From Epiperipatus broadwayi (taxonomy: Eukaryota; Onychophora; Udeonychophora; Euonychophora; Peripatidae): a stretch of 64,000 nucleotides of DNA. The notes under the pieces are model-generated. The model was not told where the DNA came from. It made no database searches and was given only the letters and a program-made list of their open reading frames with translations. This document shows positions 24,000 through 34,474 of this stretch, one piece after another (the stretch's first letter is position 1; every line of letters starts with the position of its first letter). The stretch is from contig JAQFVV010006271.1 in assembly GCA_028023455.1 (NCBI GenBank), forward strand, positions 2,170,987 to 2,234,986. Reading direction: 5' to 3'. The position numbers and the translations under genes were made by a program.

Positions 24000-24570
24000 T
24001 GAAACAGTGTTAAAAAGCTCCATTAAAGAAAAAATTAAAATGTAGACAGCCTACTAAATTTATACCAATTTTTTTCATATATAGATATACATTTTGTTGT
24101 AAGAACACTTGTATTAATAACAGTTTGCACTTTGGGAAGTTTACTATGGTTGTTATATTAATTATCACCCCAACAATTGATCTAACTCTTTTAGTCTTTA
24201 ATGATGTTATAAAAGTGATTGTATATAAGGATTTAAACAATGTCCTGTTGCTACAGTTTTTAAAACAAGTTACAATGATCCATATACTATAAATGAATAA
24301 ACATTAGTTTCCTAATGTAAAATATGCAAAAATGGTTTTTGGGAAATTGTAAATGGTAAAAGAAATAAAGTATCATTAACAAAACCAATGAAATGTTAAA
24401 TCCTGCTAGAGTATGAAGCAATGAACCTAATCATAGTTTACTAAAGATAACATTTAATAAATTCTTAAAAATGTTCCTGCGAAAAACCAAATAACAATTT
24501 TAGTAACTAAAACATTGATATTTCTTCTTTGCACTATTATTTTCCAAACAATAATTACTATAACTGATTA
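24000..24570 (-). pseudogene. Receptor pseudogene fragment (helix 1 to loop 2)
   Basis: Minus-strand frames resemble the intact receptor at 50679-51728 in the same order. Near 24490-24550, NVLVTKIVIWFFAG matches IFITKIFIWPFIAG (helix 1). At 24010-24240, SLKTKRVRSIVGVIINIT matches SLVKSKRVEQIIAAIISIT (helix 4), followed by a loop with one shared KC pair. Helices 2-3 are only faintly visible around 24300-24470. There are stops and frameshifts. Together with 13366-13570 it is a dead paralogue, so receptors of this type form a family here. Confidence 0.7.
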
Positions 24571-24714
24571 AAAATATATTTTCAGAAAAAGAAAAGATCT
24601 AAAAAAGGTTTATTTTATGCAATATTAAATTATTTAAAAGAAATTAGAAAAATCAAAATATAATAGCATCTGTACAAAAAATATAATAGCGCTGGTATTC
24701 CAAGAAATTGTAAA
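24571..24714. other. AT-rich DNA
   Basis: Short non-coding stretch; no feature recognised. Confidence 0.4.
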
Positions 24715-24875
24715 AAACCCAGAAAGAGACCATACATGAGATAGATGGATGAAATAAGAAAGAGTGAAGGGGTGATGTGGAGAAGAGATTCTAAAGTTCA
24801 GAGAAGATGGATTGAACTTGGAGAGACTTTCATCCTGCAGTGAATTGATAATGATAGTTGATGATAATGATGATA
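24715..24875 (+). mobile_element. RTE-type LINE 3' end, 5'-truncated
   Basis: The plus frame reads RPYMR-stop-MDEIRKSEGVMWRRDS, then RRWIELGETFILQ and a stop. This is the classic C-terminus of RTE/CR1-like LINE polyproteins (RP-x-x-RW-x-D-x-I ... W-x-x-x-x-x-x-R-x-x-W-x-x-x-x-E-x-F-x-x-Q). It is followed at once by TGATAATGATGAT-type repeats, the tail usual for RTE elements. Only about 40 codons remain and one is a stop. Confidence 0.7.
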
Positions 24876-26555
24876 TATATTTTTCTTTTGAAAAATGTCT
24901 GGTAAATGGTAAATATATTCATTATCGTTAATATGGTATTCCTAAGGTTAACTGAGCTATCTTTTAGATTATTGAGAATTTACCAAACAATCTCCTTTCT
25001 TTAAATATCTGGTTCATGTATTGTTAAATATATAATTCTCCTTATTTTATGGTAGAAATGAAAAAAAATAAAACAAGTTAAAATTACTAGATTTTAGTCC
25101 CACCTCAAATTAATTAGCTTTATATTTTCTGTTTTACTACTTCTGCATTGGATAATCTGGAGACTTGTCTAAGGGAAGAATTTAAATATTGTTATACAAC
25201 TTCTATATTTATCCAAAAATTGTTTGCGCTAAATAAAGATCCAAATGCAAATTTTATTATGCAATAGTACACAGTATAGTATAATAATTTCTTTTTAATT
25301 TAAAAGAATTATTAAACATACTTATGGCAGCAAAATATCATTTATATAACTCTAAAAAATGAATTATTAAATAAATCTTGAATCCTGCATTTTAGAAAAT
25401 AAATACATTAAAAGATGTTTTGTTTGAATGCTAAATTTTTGATGCTAAAAAAAACTTTTAGATAATTGTAAATAATTAATAAGTCGAGAAAATTGACTTG
25501 AACATTAGTGTTTTGTTTTCAATAAAATAAAAGGTTTTTAATTTTTTTTTTCAATTAAAAAAAAAGTAGGAGAAAAGTATTTAAAAATATGCACATATTA
25601 ATATTTAGGCACAATATATATATACAAGAGTTATTTATTTGCGAGTTTTATTTTCTGATAAAAATGGCAGTCTTTGACATTTATGATTCATGGATTGGAA
25701 CAGTTTTGTCACTTTTCCAACTTTTTATGAACTCCAAGCAGTAAAAACATTCAATTATATATATATGTCTATTATATATGTGTCAACATCATGTTTATAC
25801 ATAAATATATTATACCAAATTCAGTATTAAACAAAATTGGCCAATAAACATTTTTGTAATCAAATGGTTTCACTGCCAAGGCAGAAATCTCAAATATAAA
25901 GGAATACTTACATAGCAATAAATTTATAGTAGTAAATTTTATATGCTTTAATATCACTGTTTAAATTTTCAAATCTAAATTCTAACTTCTCCTGTGACTT
26001 ATCTAATTGGTCTCTTAATTCATTAAATCTTCCATCACACTTATCATCAGATTCATGCAAATTTGAAGAGCCTTGGATCTAAGAGACTTTCATCTAGACC
26101 CTAGGATCTAATACAACCATATAGCAGCCATATTTCATCTATTTAGTGAACTGTAAAGTATCCCAACTATTTTAAATATCAAAAGAACTCTTACATAAGT
26201 TAATGGTTTCAATATAACACTTATTTAATAATAAAGAAGGCTTTAAATTACTAATGCCTCTGAGTATGCTTATTATAATTTATAATTTGATCAAAAGGAC
26301 ATTATTCTATATATTTGGGTATAGTTACATGGTTAATAGACATTTTTTAAAATCATTGCCTAGGTATCTGTTTACAATTGGCACCACACTCAGCATATCA
26401 TGATTACTGAGAGTGTAAACACAAACCCTGAGAGAAATATGACTGCTGCATAAATGAAAGAGAAATAAAGAAGTAGAATGGATAAAATACTGGGGAAAGA
26501 GAATGTTAAAAAAATTTAAAATAAATTAATGGAGCCAAATAGACAGGAATAACCA
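24876..26555. other. AT-rich DNA with receptor-flank homology
   Basis: The block 25440-25690 shares words with 52040-52290, upstream of the intact receptor (AATAATTAATAAGTC, GAAAATT, ATGCAGTCTTT-like), so the receptor duplication included 5' flanking DNA. A short copy of repeat D words lies near 26065-26130. No gene seen. Confidence 0.45.
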
Positions 26556-27790
26556 TACCAGGGAAATATGGGTGTGAATATGGACAGGAACTATACGGAA
26601 ATGCTGTGTTGTTGAGGAATGGACTCAAAATTCATTGATAAAATTGGTTGTAGTTTATTTAATAAATGATAACATGGGCTAAAATGCAAACACAAACTCA
26701 AAAATTGGAAGAAAACACTCTACAATTAGCAGAACAGAATATAATAAAGTCATGTTTGGCAATAAATTGATTCTCAATAAAATCTGAAATTTCAAAAGAG
26801 TACACTGATCAAACAAAGTTATTGTCAAGATTAATGGTGCAAACTGAAGATAATATGAATCAAATAAAAATATAGCTAGGCAAATGGAAGATAAAAAATA
26901 AAAATGGATAAAATGGCTAAAAATAAAAAGCAAATGCAAAAGATAGCTATTAATAATAACATGGATAAAATGGCTGAATATAATTGAAACCAAATGGAAA
27001 TCATGACTGGCTAAATAGAAGATAATAATAATAAAATGGAAAACAAATTGATAATAATGAAAAAATGCATAAAATGGCTGAAATGGATAAATGGAGAAAA
27101 TGACAGATCACATGAATTTAAATTTAAAATAATCAATACTAGCTGAAAAAAAAAATTTTATAAATAAATTTGAATGTAGATTGTAGGTCTTGAAGGACAG
27201 GATGAAAAGATTTATGAAAAAAGTCAGAAAAGACCAAATAAGGGTATAACAAACAAGGCAGGTACAAAATAGAGAAGAATTGGTACACATTCAAAATAAA
27301 AAACCCAACTAGAATTAGTGCAAGAAGATGTATGAGTCAGTCAGTAAATGAAGCAAATACAAATTGAGGATGATGAATAAAAAATGAGGTCAGGATTGAA
27401 CAATTAATGTATGACTATGGGCAAGATGGCCAGATTGAGAAAATGGCTATGACTATATCAAAAAAATGGTACAAATCCCCACCTACTGATTTATAAACCT
27501 GTTATAGTAAATAGATTTAAAAATTATAATCTTTTCAGGCAATTCAATCAAAGGCACACATTGAATTTGCCATGATGAAGAAAAAAACTCTGTAATATGT
27601 AGTTAATTGCATAAAACTCCACAGGCATGGTGGGACTCATTATTCATCCATTCTAGAACTTTTGCAGAATTTAAACAGGCGTTGGTGAGCCCTACATTCT
27701 ATTTTTGAGAAACAAGTAGGAATCTTGTGAACTCAACAGTTGCCCTATGTCAGAATTGCAAGTCATACAAATAATGCTACTATATGAAGA
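26556..27790 (+). pseudogene. gag-like relic with Met/Lys-rich repeats
   Basis: The plus strand from about 26860 to 27110 repeats AAAATGGATAAAATGGCT-type units that would encode MDKMAK/MAEMDK coiled-coil-like peptides. Further on, the frame near 27600-27700 reads AWWDSLFIHSRTFAEFKQAL, which fits the core of retrotransposon Gag (A-x-x-WW ... F-x-x-F-K-x-x-L). It contains many stops. No pol follows. I take it as the decayed gag of a second LTR element. The WW-to-FK motif is the only firm evidence. Confidence 0.45.
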
Positions 27791-28197
27791 GTTTTGCCTC
27801 TGTATGAAAGATTATCTATGATACCTGATAAGTACAGTGGACTACACTGTACCAAACTTTTGGATCAATTATGTAACCAATAAGTAGATAAATACCACAA
27901 ATTATTTGTATGGAAGTGTGTTCTATTTTGCAACTTTATAAAATCTACAATTATTAAAGGAATTACATGGATTAACTGGTTCATATTCAATCCAGACAAG
28001 AAAATTTTTGAGTAAGAAGTGGACTAAAGGTAATATAGTTTCATTGATATAATGGGAAATGAAATAATATTTATTATATAGCTACTTTTTTCTAGCAAAA
28101 AATAAACAAAACAAGTTAAGAGTTATTAAATTCATTTTACCTTTTGGTTTTTCAGTGATCTAACTGCTTCTCATATTATGTGTTTTCATAGAATAAG

Positions 28198-28200
<3 letters not shown>
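27791..28200. other. AT-rich DNA
   Basis: A few repeat-D words at its left edge (GAGTTTTGCCTCTGT near 27787). Otherwise nothing recognised. Confidence 0.4.

Positions 28201-28287
<87 letters not shown>
28201..28287. repeat. (TA)n microsatellite, about 87 bp
   Basis: Uninterrupted TA dinucleotides that form the left border of the foldback element. Confidence 0.97.
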
Positions 28288-28289
<2 letters not shown>

Positions 28290-28630
28290 GAATATTTATA
28301 TATACAGTAATATGTTTTAAAATTTTATCCACTTAGGAGTGATTTTCACCAACCTCATAGTCATTGTGAAACAATTCTTTGAAATGCTAATCTTCTCACA
28401 ATTCTGTGATCATAACGTTTGCTGCCTGCCTGTTAATTAAGTCATTTGGATTTTCTTTAACAGACAGGCAGCAAACATTAAGATAACAGAATTGTGGAAA
28501 GATTAGCCTTTCAAATTGTTAGTTGACAAAGACTATGAGGATAGTCAAAAGCCTCCTAAGTGGATAAAATTTATAAAATTTTAAAAATATATCTGATTAC
28601 TGTATCCATAAATATTCATTTATATAATTA
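28288..28630. mobile_element. TA-flanked palindromic foldback element
   Basis: Left arm 28288-28437 and right arm 28457-28630 are imperfect reverse complements. Outer ends GAATATTTATATATACAGTAAT and TACTGTATCCATAAATATTC match, ATTTTATCCACTTAGGAG matches CTCCTAAGTGGATAAAAT, and inner ends GTTTGCTGCCTGCCTGTTAA and TTAACAGACAGGCAGCAAAC match. The loop is about 19 bp. TA repeats sit on both sides. I found no hammerhead core in either strand and no ORF. Confidence 0.8.
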
Positions 28631-28666
28631 TTTTTATTGCTTAGAAAAAATACAGACATTGAATTA

Positions 28667-28674
<8 letters not shown>

Positions 28675-28706
<32 letters not shown>

Positions 28707-28733
28707 TATATATGCTATATTGATATATATATA
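28675..28733. repeat. TA-rich microsatellite
   Basis: TA repeats at 28675-28702 and 28722-28733 separate the foldback element from the ribozyme array. Confidence 0.9.
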
Positions 28734-28825
28734 TATCAATAGATGGAGCTTTACCAAGACCTCCAAACAAGCATATTCTGTTTACATAAATGTCAGAGTC
28801 AATATTCACTGTCTCTTTCACTTTG

Positions 28826-28885
28826 CTACATCCTCAGATCAGCTGATTTCAAGCTCTCATCAGCTGATCTGAGGGTGGAGCAAAA
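28826..28885 (-). ncRNA. Decayed hammerhead at the inverted junction
   Basis: On the minus strand the palindrome centre reads AGCTGATGAGAGCTTGAAAT, so box I (CTGATGA) and GAAA are present. The stem II loop is deleted (GAGCTT only), and stem I is interrupted by an extra GATCAG. It therefore marks where two head-to-head units meet and is unlikely to be active. Confidence 0.6.
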
Positions 28886-29238
28886 TGAAAGAGACAGTGA
28901 ATATTGACTCTGACATTTATGTAAACAGAATATGCTTGTTTGGAGGTCTTGGTAAAGCTCTATCTATTGATCATTAATACAAGCGATAGCAGGTTTTTAT
29001 GTATATAAAACTTGTTTTTCTTTTTCATAAATGTACCTTTAAAGTTTTCTTGCAATGATATAGATTGCAGAAACTTTTACTATGTGGAGAAACTGAACTA
29101 AAATCAGACCCATATAGCTATCTTGTTTGATAGGCTGAATTTGAAGACATTAACGTGTCTAAAAAATTCATGCTTGCAAACTGATAGAAACATTTTGCAT
29201 AAATGCTTGGAGTCAGTTTTTTAGGTCTAGTTTTATAA

Positions 29239-29298
29239 CTCCTATCCCATCACTGATGAGAGCAAATCAGCTTGAAATTGGCTGATCTGAGGGTGGAG
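29239..29298 (+). ncRNA. Type I hammerhead ribozyme, core intact
   Basis: Core CTGATGA at 29253-29259 and GAAA at 29274-29277 are intact. Stem II: GAGC (29260-29263) with GCTT (29270-29273), loop AAATCA. Stem III: AAT-type pairing of 29277-29279 with GAT at 29284-29286, loop GGCT; cleavage is predicted after C29287. Stem I: TGA (29288-29290) with TCA (29250-29252), one bulged A, GGG (29291-29293) with CCC (29246-29248), an internal loop, then GGAG (29295-29298) with CTCC (29239-29242). All invariant core positions match the type I consensus. Self-cleavage of tandem transcripts would release 418-nt monomers able to circularise. Activity is predicted, not shown. Confidence 0.85.
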
Positions 29299-29656
29299 CA
29301 AAATGAAAGAGACAGTGAATATTGACTCTGATGTTTATGTAAAAAGAATATGCTTGTTTGGAGGTCTTGGTAAAGCTCCATCTATTGATCATTAATACAA
29401 GCGATAGCAGGTTTTTACATATGTAAAACTTGTTTTTCTTTTTCATAAATGTACCTTTAAAGTTTTCTTGCAATGATATAGATTGCAGAAACTTTTACTA
29501 TGTGGAGAAACTGAACTAAAATCAGACCTATATAGCTATCTTGTTTGATAGGCTGAATTTGAAGACATTAACATGTCTAAAAAATTCATGCTTGCAAACT
29601 GATAGAAACATTTTGCATAAACGCTTGGAGTCAGTTTTTTAGGTCTAGTTTTATAA

Positions 29657-29716
29657 CTCCTATCCCTTCACTGATGAGAGCAAATCATCTTGAAATCAGC
29701 TGATCTGAGGGTGGAG
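29657..29716 (+). ncRNA. Type I hammerhead ribozyme, second copy
   Basis: Same fold as the copy 418 bp upstream. Core CTGATGA is at 29671-29677 and GAAA at 29692-29695. Stem III is better here: ATCA (29695-29698) with TGAT (29701-29704), loop GC. Stem I repeats with T29667 as the bulge. Stem II is weaker because C29681 faces T29688, leaving two pairs plus a G-T wobble. Cleavage would follow C29705. The compensating-looking differences in stems I and III and the unchanged core suggest past selection or recent spread. Confidence 0.78.
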
Positions 29717-29877
29717 CAAAATGAAAGAGACAGTGAATATTGACTCTGACGTTTATGTAAACAGAATACGCTTGTTTGGAGGTCTTGGTAAAGCTCCATC
29801 TATTGATCATTAATACAAGCGATAGCAGGTTTTTACGTATATAAAACTTGTTTTTCTTTTTCATATATATATATATT

Positions 29878-30553
29878 AACCAATAGAAAACAGTAAACAT
29901 CTAAACATTATATATTATCTAATTGTTAATTGAAAAATTTAATAGATGTATTATTATTGTTATCATTATGTACTACTGTTCAAAAATGTAGGTCATATTG
30001 GACAGTTGTAGTAATAAAATATTTTTTGTGCATTTATCTAATTAATAAAAAATAAGGCAATTTGTCATTATCTTAAAATGTTGATCCCTTGTTACAGGCT
30101 ATCACATCGATTGTTGGAGAAGATGAGGAGATATTTTATATGTTATTATTACTTGGAATAAAATCGCTGTTGTTATATATATTTTTACTTTAGTTACTTT
30201 TCATTTATGCATTACACCAAGTTAACTAAGTAATACAATATCATAAAATGAGTTTAATGAATTAAAAACCTAAGATTTGTTGCTATTGAAATGCCTAATA
30301 AAAATATAAATTCAAACTTAGATTTTTAGTCACACTAATATGAGTTTTCAATGTTATAACCAGTCTAAAGCAACAAATGTTATAGCCAATTCAGACATCA
30401 TAAAAAATATACATATGAGGATCAGAAGTTATCACTGTTGGGGAGTTGACATTATCAGCAATAAGCTTTAAATTGACAATGTCTTCAGGTATGCTTGTCA
30501 TAATTTATGATTGGGTTAGTAGATCATCCACATCGGCATCAATGCATTTGATT

Positions 30554-30557
<4 letters not shown>
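29878..30557. other. AT-rich DNA
   Basis: No gene, repeat or RNA recognised. Confidence 0.45.
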
Positions 30558-30584
<27 letters not shown>

Positions 30585-30586
30585 TG
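30558..30586. repeat. (TA)n microsatellite
   Basis: TA dinucleotides forming the left border of the long direct repeat. Confidence 0.93.
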
Positions 30587-33160
30587 CCACCAGGTCACTA
30601 GATTCCAGGAAATTTATTTACCTATGCCAGACAGACCCAGGGAGATTGCAAGAGGTCTTAACTATTTTTCAGACAATTGAAAAAATAAAACATATAGACA
30701 AATGTCAGCCCAAAATAATTTAAACTAATTTAAAATTTTATTAAATGCAATAAAACAAAACAAAAAAAATCTAGCAAACAATATACAAAAACTTGACCTA
30801 GATTTTTTTAAACATATTCATCCGAGAGTGTATATGAGTATTTCAAATATTAAAACATTAAATACTCTGACAGATAAGTTCATTTCTCACCTATGAATTT
30901 AAAAAGGGAATTGAGAATATCTTCTTGCTTGTAATTTATAAAAACCAATTCTAGCTTTCTAATTTACAGATATCAAAAAGATAGAAATAGAGTTTTGTAG
31001 GAAATTAACAAAACAGTGTTAGATGAGCATTCTCTAATACCTTGAAAGTAAAGATGTCATTAGCTCACAGGAGAGCTCATGATGTACCATGTTTAAGGCA
31101 ATTCATGGTTAATTTCACATATAAGACAAAAATGATTATGATCTTACATAATCTAGAAAAGAAACAAAATGTCAATTTCAGAAAACTAGAACACTAAACA
31201 TGTTAAACTGCCAGTTAAAAGATTTTCAATTTGCAGGAAGTGCAAATTTAACTTATTTAAAATTAACTATAGGCCAATAAAAGAGGGAACAGTGAGCAAG
31301 GCAAGTTACAAAGATCTGCCAAAGCATTTAGCAAGTGTTAGTAAAATAAAAGGAGACATATTTGGAATATAAAATATAAATTCACAATACATTCTCAGAT
31401 AAATAAATTTAAAACAAACCTGGAATCTTAAAAGTAAGATTCCAGTACACACTATAAATACAATAATATACAACCCATAGAATACATACACAAAATATTT
31501 GAATAAGCAAAAGGTATTATAAAAATAGGTTATTTTTTAAGATTAAGCTGAGACTAGACAGATTAAACCCATTTGAAACTGCAAAGATTTTTCAGCACAA
31601 CACATTTTGTTCATTCTACTGGAGAACTCCAGTGGAGATTTTAGGAAGGCAGGAGGCAATTTAGGGATCAGTTCTGATTTGAGCTCTTATGGCATGATTT
31701 TGCAGGGATGATTTGGGATCCAAGGTTCATCTTGAGTTAGTTTAGCATGGCATGAAGTCTGAAAGATAACTTTTGTGGAATCTTCTAAACAGCAAAGTAA
31801 TATTCTTAATAGCTGAAGAATAACTAGACAAGCAACATAAACAACAGTAGCTGGAGAATAATCAGTCCACAATCCCAGAGCTATTTATAAGATCCTCTTT
31901 TATCTCCCACATCATCTTTAATTATTAATTAGTTTTAGACTAGGGCAAATCTTTATCTTAGTTTCAATTTTAATTAAAAAATTCCAACCAGGTTTATCTT
32001 ATTTTTAATTAATTAAGAAAAAAATTTAAAAACAAATCTTAGCTTTAGTTAAAATAAATTGAAATTCGATTCCAATCAAAGCAAAAATGCATTTACAAAA
32101 AAAAAAAACTTTCCAAAACTAAAATGTTTTGTTCAGCAAAGATTAACTTTTTTTTAAATTTAGAATATTTTGCTTGTCTTTAATTTTTTTTAAAATAATA
32201 AAGAAAAAAAAAGTGCCCAAAGAAAAACTATTTTAAAAATAAAATCTATTAAGAAATAAAAATACAGAATTTAAAAAAGTTGTGTATGTGTGTTAACCAA
32301 CTTTTTGTTAGTTATGGCTAAAAATGTGAAGATTTCATGTCAGCTTTCTGTCATTCAAATCCCATCATTTTTAACACTATGGTAAAGATTTTACCATCAT
32401 TTGAAAGGTTATAAAAAGTTTCGTAAGTTGCTGCCCTCTCTTGAATTATTTTACAAGTAAAAAAATCAATAAAACTGACATTGAAGGTCTAACAAAAAAG
32501 GCTGTCTTTTTTTGAATCTGATTGGCTGTTAAATTTCGACAACAAAGAAAATGGTTATCAATAACTGAAGAGTTACGACTTCTTTTCTTTCATTTCAAAA
32601 ATGATAAATGAATGTTATAGGCCATTTTGAAAGTGTTTTTTTTACAAATCATAATTTATTTTGATAAAATATGCTAAAAATAAAATTATTTTAGAAAAAT
32701 AGTTAAGACTTTAGCAAAAATTATTTACTTTTCCACAACGTAAAATTGGAAAAGAAATCACTGACATCAGCAAAACTTTTCGGTTGGTGAGTAATGTTCA
32801 TTTTAGATTTTCCACTATCAAATATTTTTATAATTATAAATAAAAATTTATTTTTGGAAAAACTTTCATTCACTTTCATAACCTGACAAATTATTAACAT
32901 ACTTTTTACAAATGAAACTAAAGTGAAAATAATATTAAAAGATGAATATATTTTGATACTTGAGTTTGTGAATTGACCAATTAAAAGTTTAGACTTTTAT
33001 CTCACTTGGCCAATAAAATAATCAGCAAAAAAGAGGTTAATATGTGTACTCTTGTAAACAACTTTTAAATAGTTTTCTTTTTTTTAAACTTTATCAAAAC
33101 CAAATTCGTCTTATTTATGTGAGGAGACTATTGAAGCAAATAAAGCATCTGGTTCAATTG
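30587..33160. repeat. Long direct repeat, copy 1 (about 1.83 kb plus nested insertion)
   Basis: Starts TTGCCACCAGGTCAC after (TA)n and ends near GCATCTGGTTCAATTG. It aligns throughout with 34475-36418 in the same orientation (TAATTTAAACTAATTTAAAAT, GGAGAGCTCATGATGTACCATG and CTGAAGAATAACT are shared), at perhaps 85-90% identity. No ORF survives. The pair could be the LTRs of a decayed element read on the minus strand (TGAACC...GGTGGCA), or two copies of one non-coding transposon. Confidence 0.75.
32293..33040. mobile_element. 748-bp insertion with 8-bp target duplication
   Basis: Present in copy 1 and absent from copy 2 of the long repeat, whose corresponding sequence reads straight through (near 36285-36310). 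It begins TTAACCAACTTTTTG and ends in GAGGTTAA, giving TTAACC/GGTTAA termini. It is bordered by TATGTGTG (32285-32292) and TATGTGTA (33041-33048). An 8-bp duplication is typical of hAT elements, though the termini are not the usual hAT ones. No transposase, so it would be non-autonomous. Confidence 0.6.
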
Positions 33161-34470
33161 CCTTGAAAGGTGACAAAAGAAAATGTAAAAAGCATTCTGG
33201 TGCTATTTTTTAACACTTTAAACATTTTAACCCTCTCTGTAAAATCCCAGAGGAATGTTTACATTGTGCTCTAAAATATTTTATTAAACTACTTTTCTCC
33301 ATTCTTACAATTCATGTATACCATTTTTTTAAAAAAAAATCCATCCAATTACTGTAAATCTAAATTTCCTAACCTTTGTCAGCTTGTTCTTTTTTTGCCA
33401 ACTACTTTTCTGTATAATCTATTTTTCCCCTCTTGTATTTTACTGGCTTATAATTCTTTGCCTTATCCCTTTCACATTCCATTTTATTTTCTGCCTCATA
33501 TATCTGAAAACCTTTAGGCCTAGCAAAACTCATTTATACAAAGTGTCTCACTTTATTATTCATCCTATCAGTATTAGTAAATGAAAGGAATTTTTCTTCT
33601 ACAACCTTTTTGTATTTTTTAAATAAGATTGTTCTATAAATGGTTTCTATTTCAGCTTTAAAGTCACACTTCCTAATATTATTTTTGATCTTTAACATAT
33701 AACTTTCTTCTTGATTTTTTTCTCCACCACACTATCTACTTCTTTTTATTCCCTACGTATTTATAACTTTATTTCCACCTTATCTCTTCTAACACTATTC
33801 TACTTTACTTTCTATATCTATTATGACCTCAACTTCTTGTTCAACTTCCTCAATAGCTGGCTTATTTTCCTTGACTCTTTCTGTTATTTCATATCTCATT
33901 TCCCTCATTTCTTCTTTGAATTTCCTAATTTCTTATTTTATTGCCTGCAGGCTCTGCTTGACTTCACTAATTTCTTCCTTCATTTCTTAACACATTTTCT
34001 CATCATATCCATTATCACCTTCATCACCATCCTGATCTCTGACTTTTTTTCCCTTTTCTACTACTCCTATTTTCGAAACAAGATTAAATACAAATATATT
34101 TAACACTTTTTTTCTTTTATGGATTTCACAGAAAAATGTTATTTAACTATTTGTCTAATTTTATTTAAAAGGACTCCAATATTTATTTATTTTACTCTTT
34201 TAAATTCAAAATTAATTCTGAAAGAAAACAGTGTTTAACTGTTTATTTATTTATATTATATGAAAAAGATGAATCCCCTTACACCAAACTGCCTCAACAA
34301 TTCATACAATAATTAACACAAGACAATATCTGCCTACAAAATCTTGCCTCCAATACCTGAAATATTCCTTGCATGAGTTTTAAACTCAAAGCTGTACATT
34401 GGCTGTGATAAAATTTAAATCACTATATAACAGTCACTTACTAATTTTTTTTGATCACAGAGGGCACCAC
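33161..34470 (-). pseudogene. Spacer with charged coiled-coil coding relic
   Basis: The plus strand is pyrimidine-rich and gives only hydrophobic low-complexity ORFs. The minus strand instead gives EMKEEISEVKQSLQAIK and FKEEMREMRYEITERVKENK (about 34000-33850), then FKAEIETIYRTILFKKYKK (about 33665-33600): charged, heptad-like sequence as in ORF1 or Gag proteins of retroelements. Stops interrupt it. It lies between the two direct repeats, as an internal region would. No catalytic domain is seen and the family is unknown. Confidence 0.4.
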
Positions 34471-34474
34471 CAGA

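Larger units (their letters stand above)
28734..29877 (+). mobile_element. Hammerhead-ribozyme tandem/inverted array (retrozyme-like), 418-bp unit
   Basis: GCTGATCTGAGGGTGGAGC occurs at 28863, 29281 and 29699, a strict 418-bp period. Two units are complete and the third breaks off at about 29865 in a TA run. To the left, 28734-28847 is an almost perfect inverted copy of the first 113 bp of the unit (28864-28976), so the array begins head to head. Units differ by only a few percent. Each complete unit-unit junction carries a type I hammerhead. Tandem units of this size with one hammerhead each match the layout of animal retrozymes and of older hammerhead satellites in schistosomes, newts and cave crickets. 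There is no protein-coding capacity; minus-strand ORFs recur only because the unit does. Confidence 0.85.

Noticed and set aside
29267-29900. Two similar minus-strand ORFs of 68 and 71 aa
   Set aside because: They recur with the 418-bp repeat unit, and the ribozyme on the plus strand explains the conservation. No protein features.
33711-34103. 130-aa plus-strand hydrophobic ORF
   Set aside because: Pyrimidine-rich, low complexity (Phe/Leu/Ser/Ile). The minus strand gives a far more protein-like charged coiled coil.
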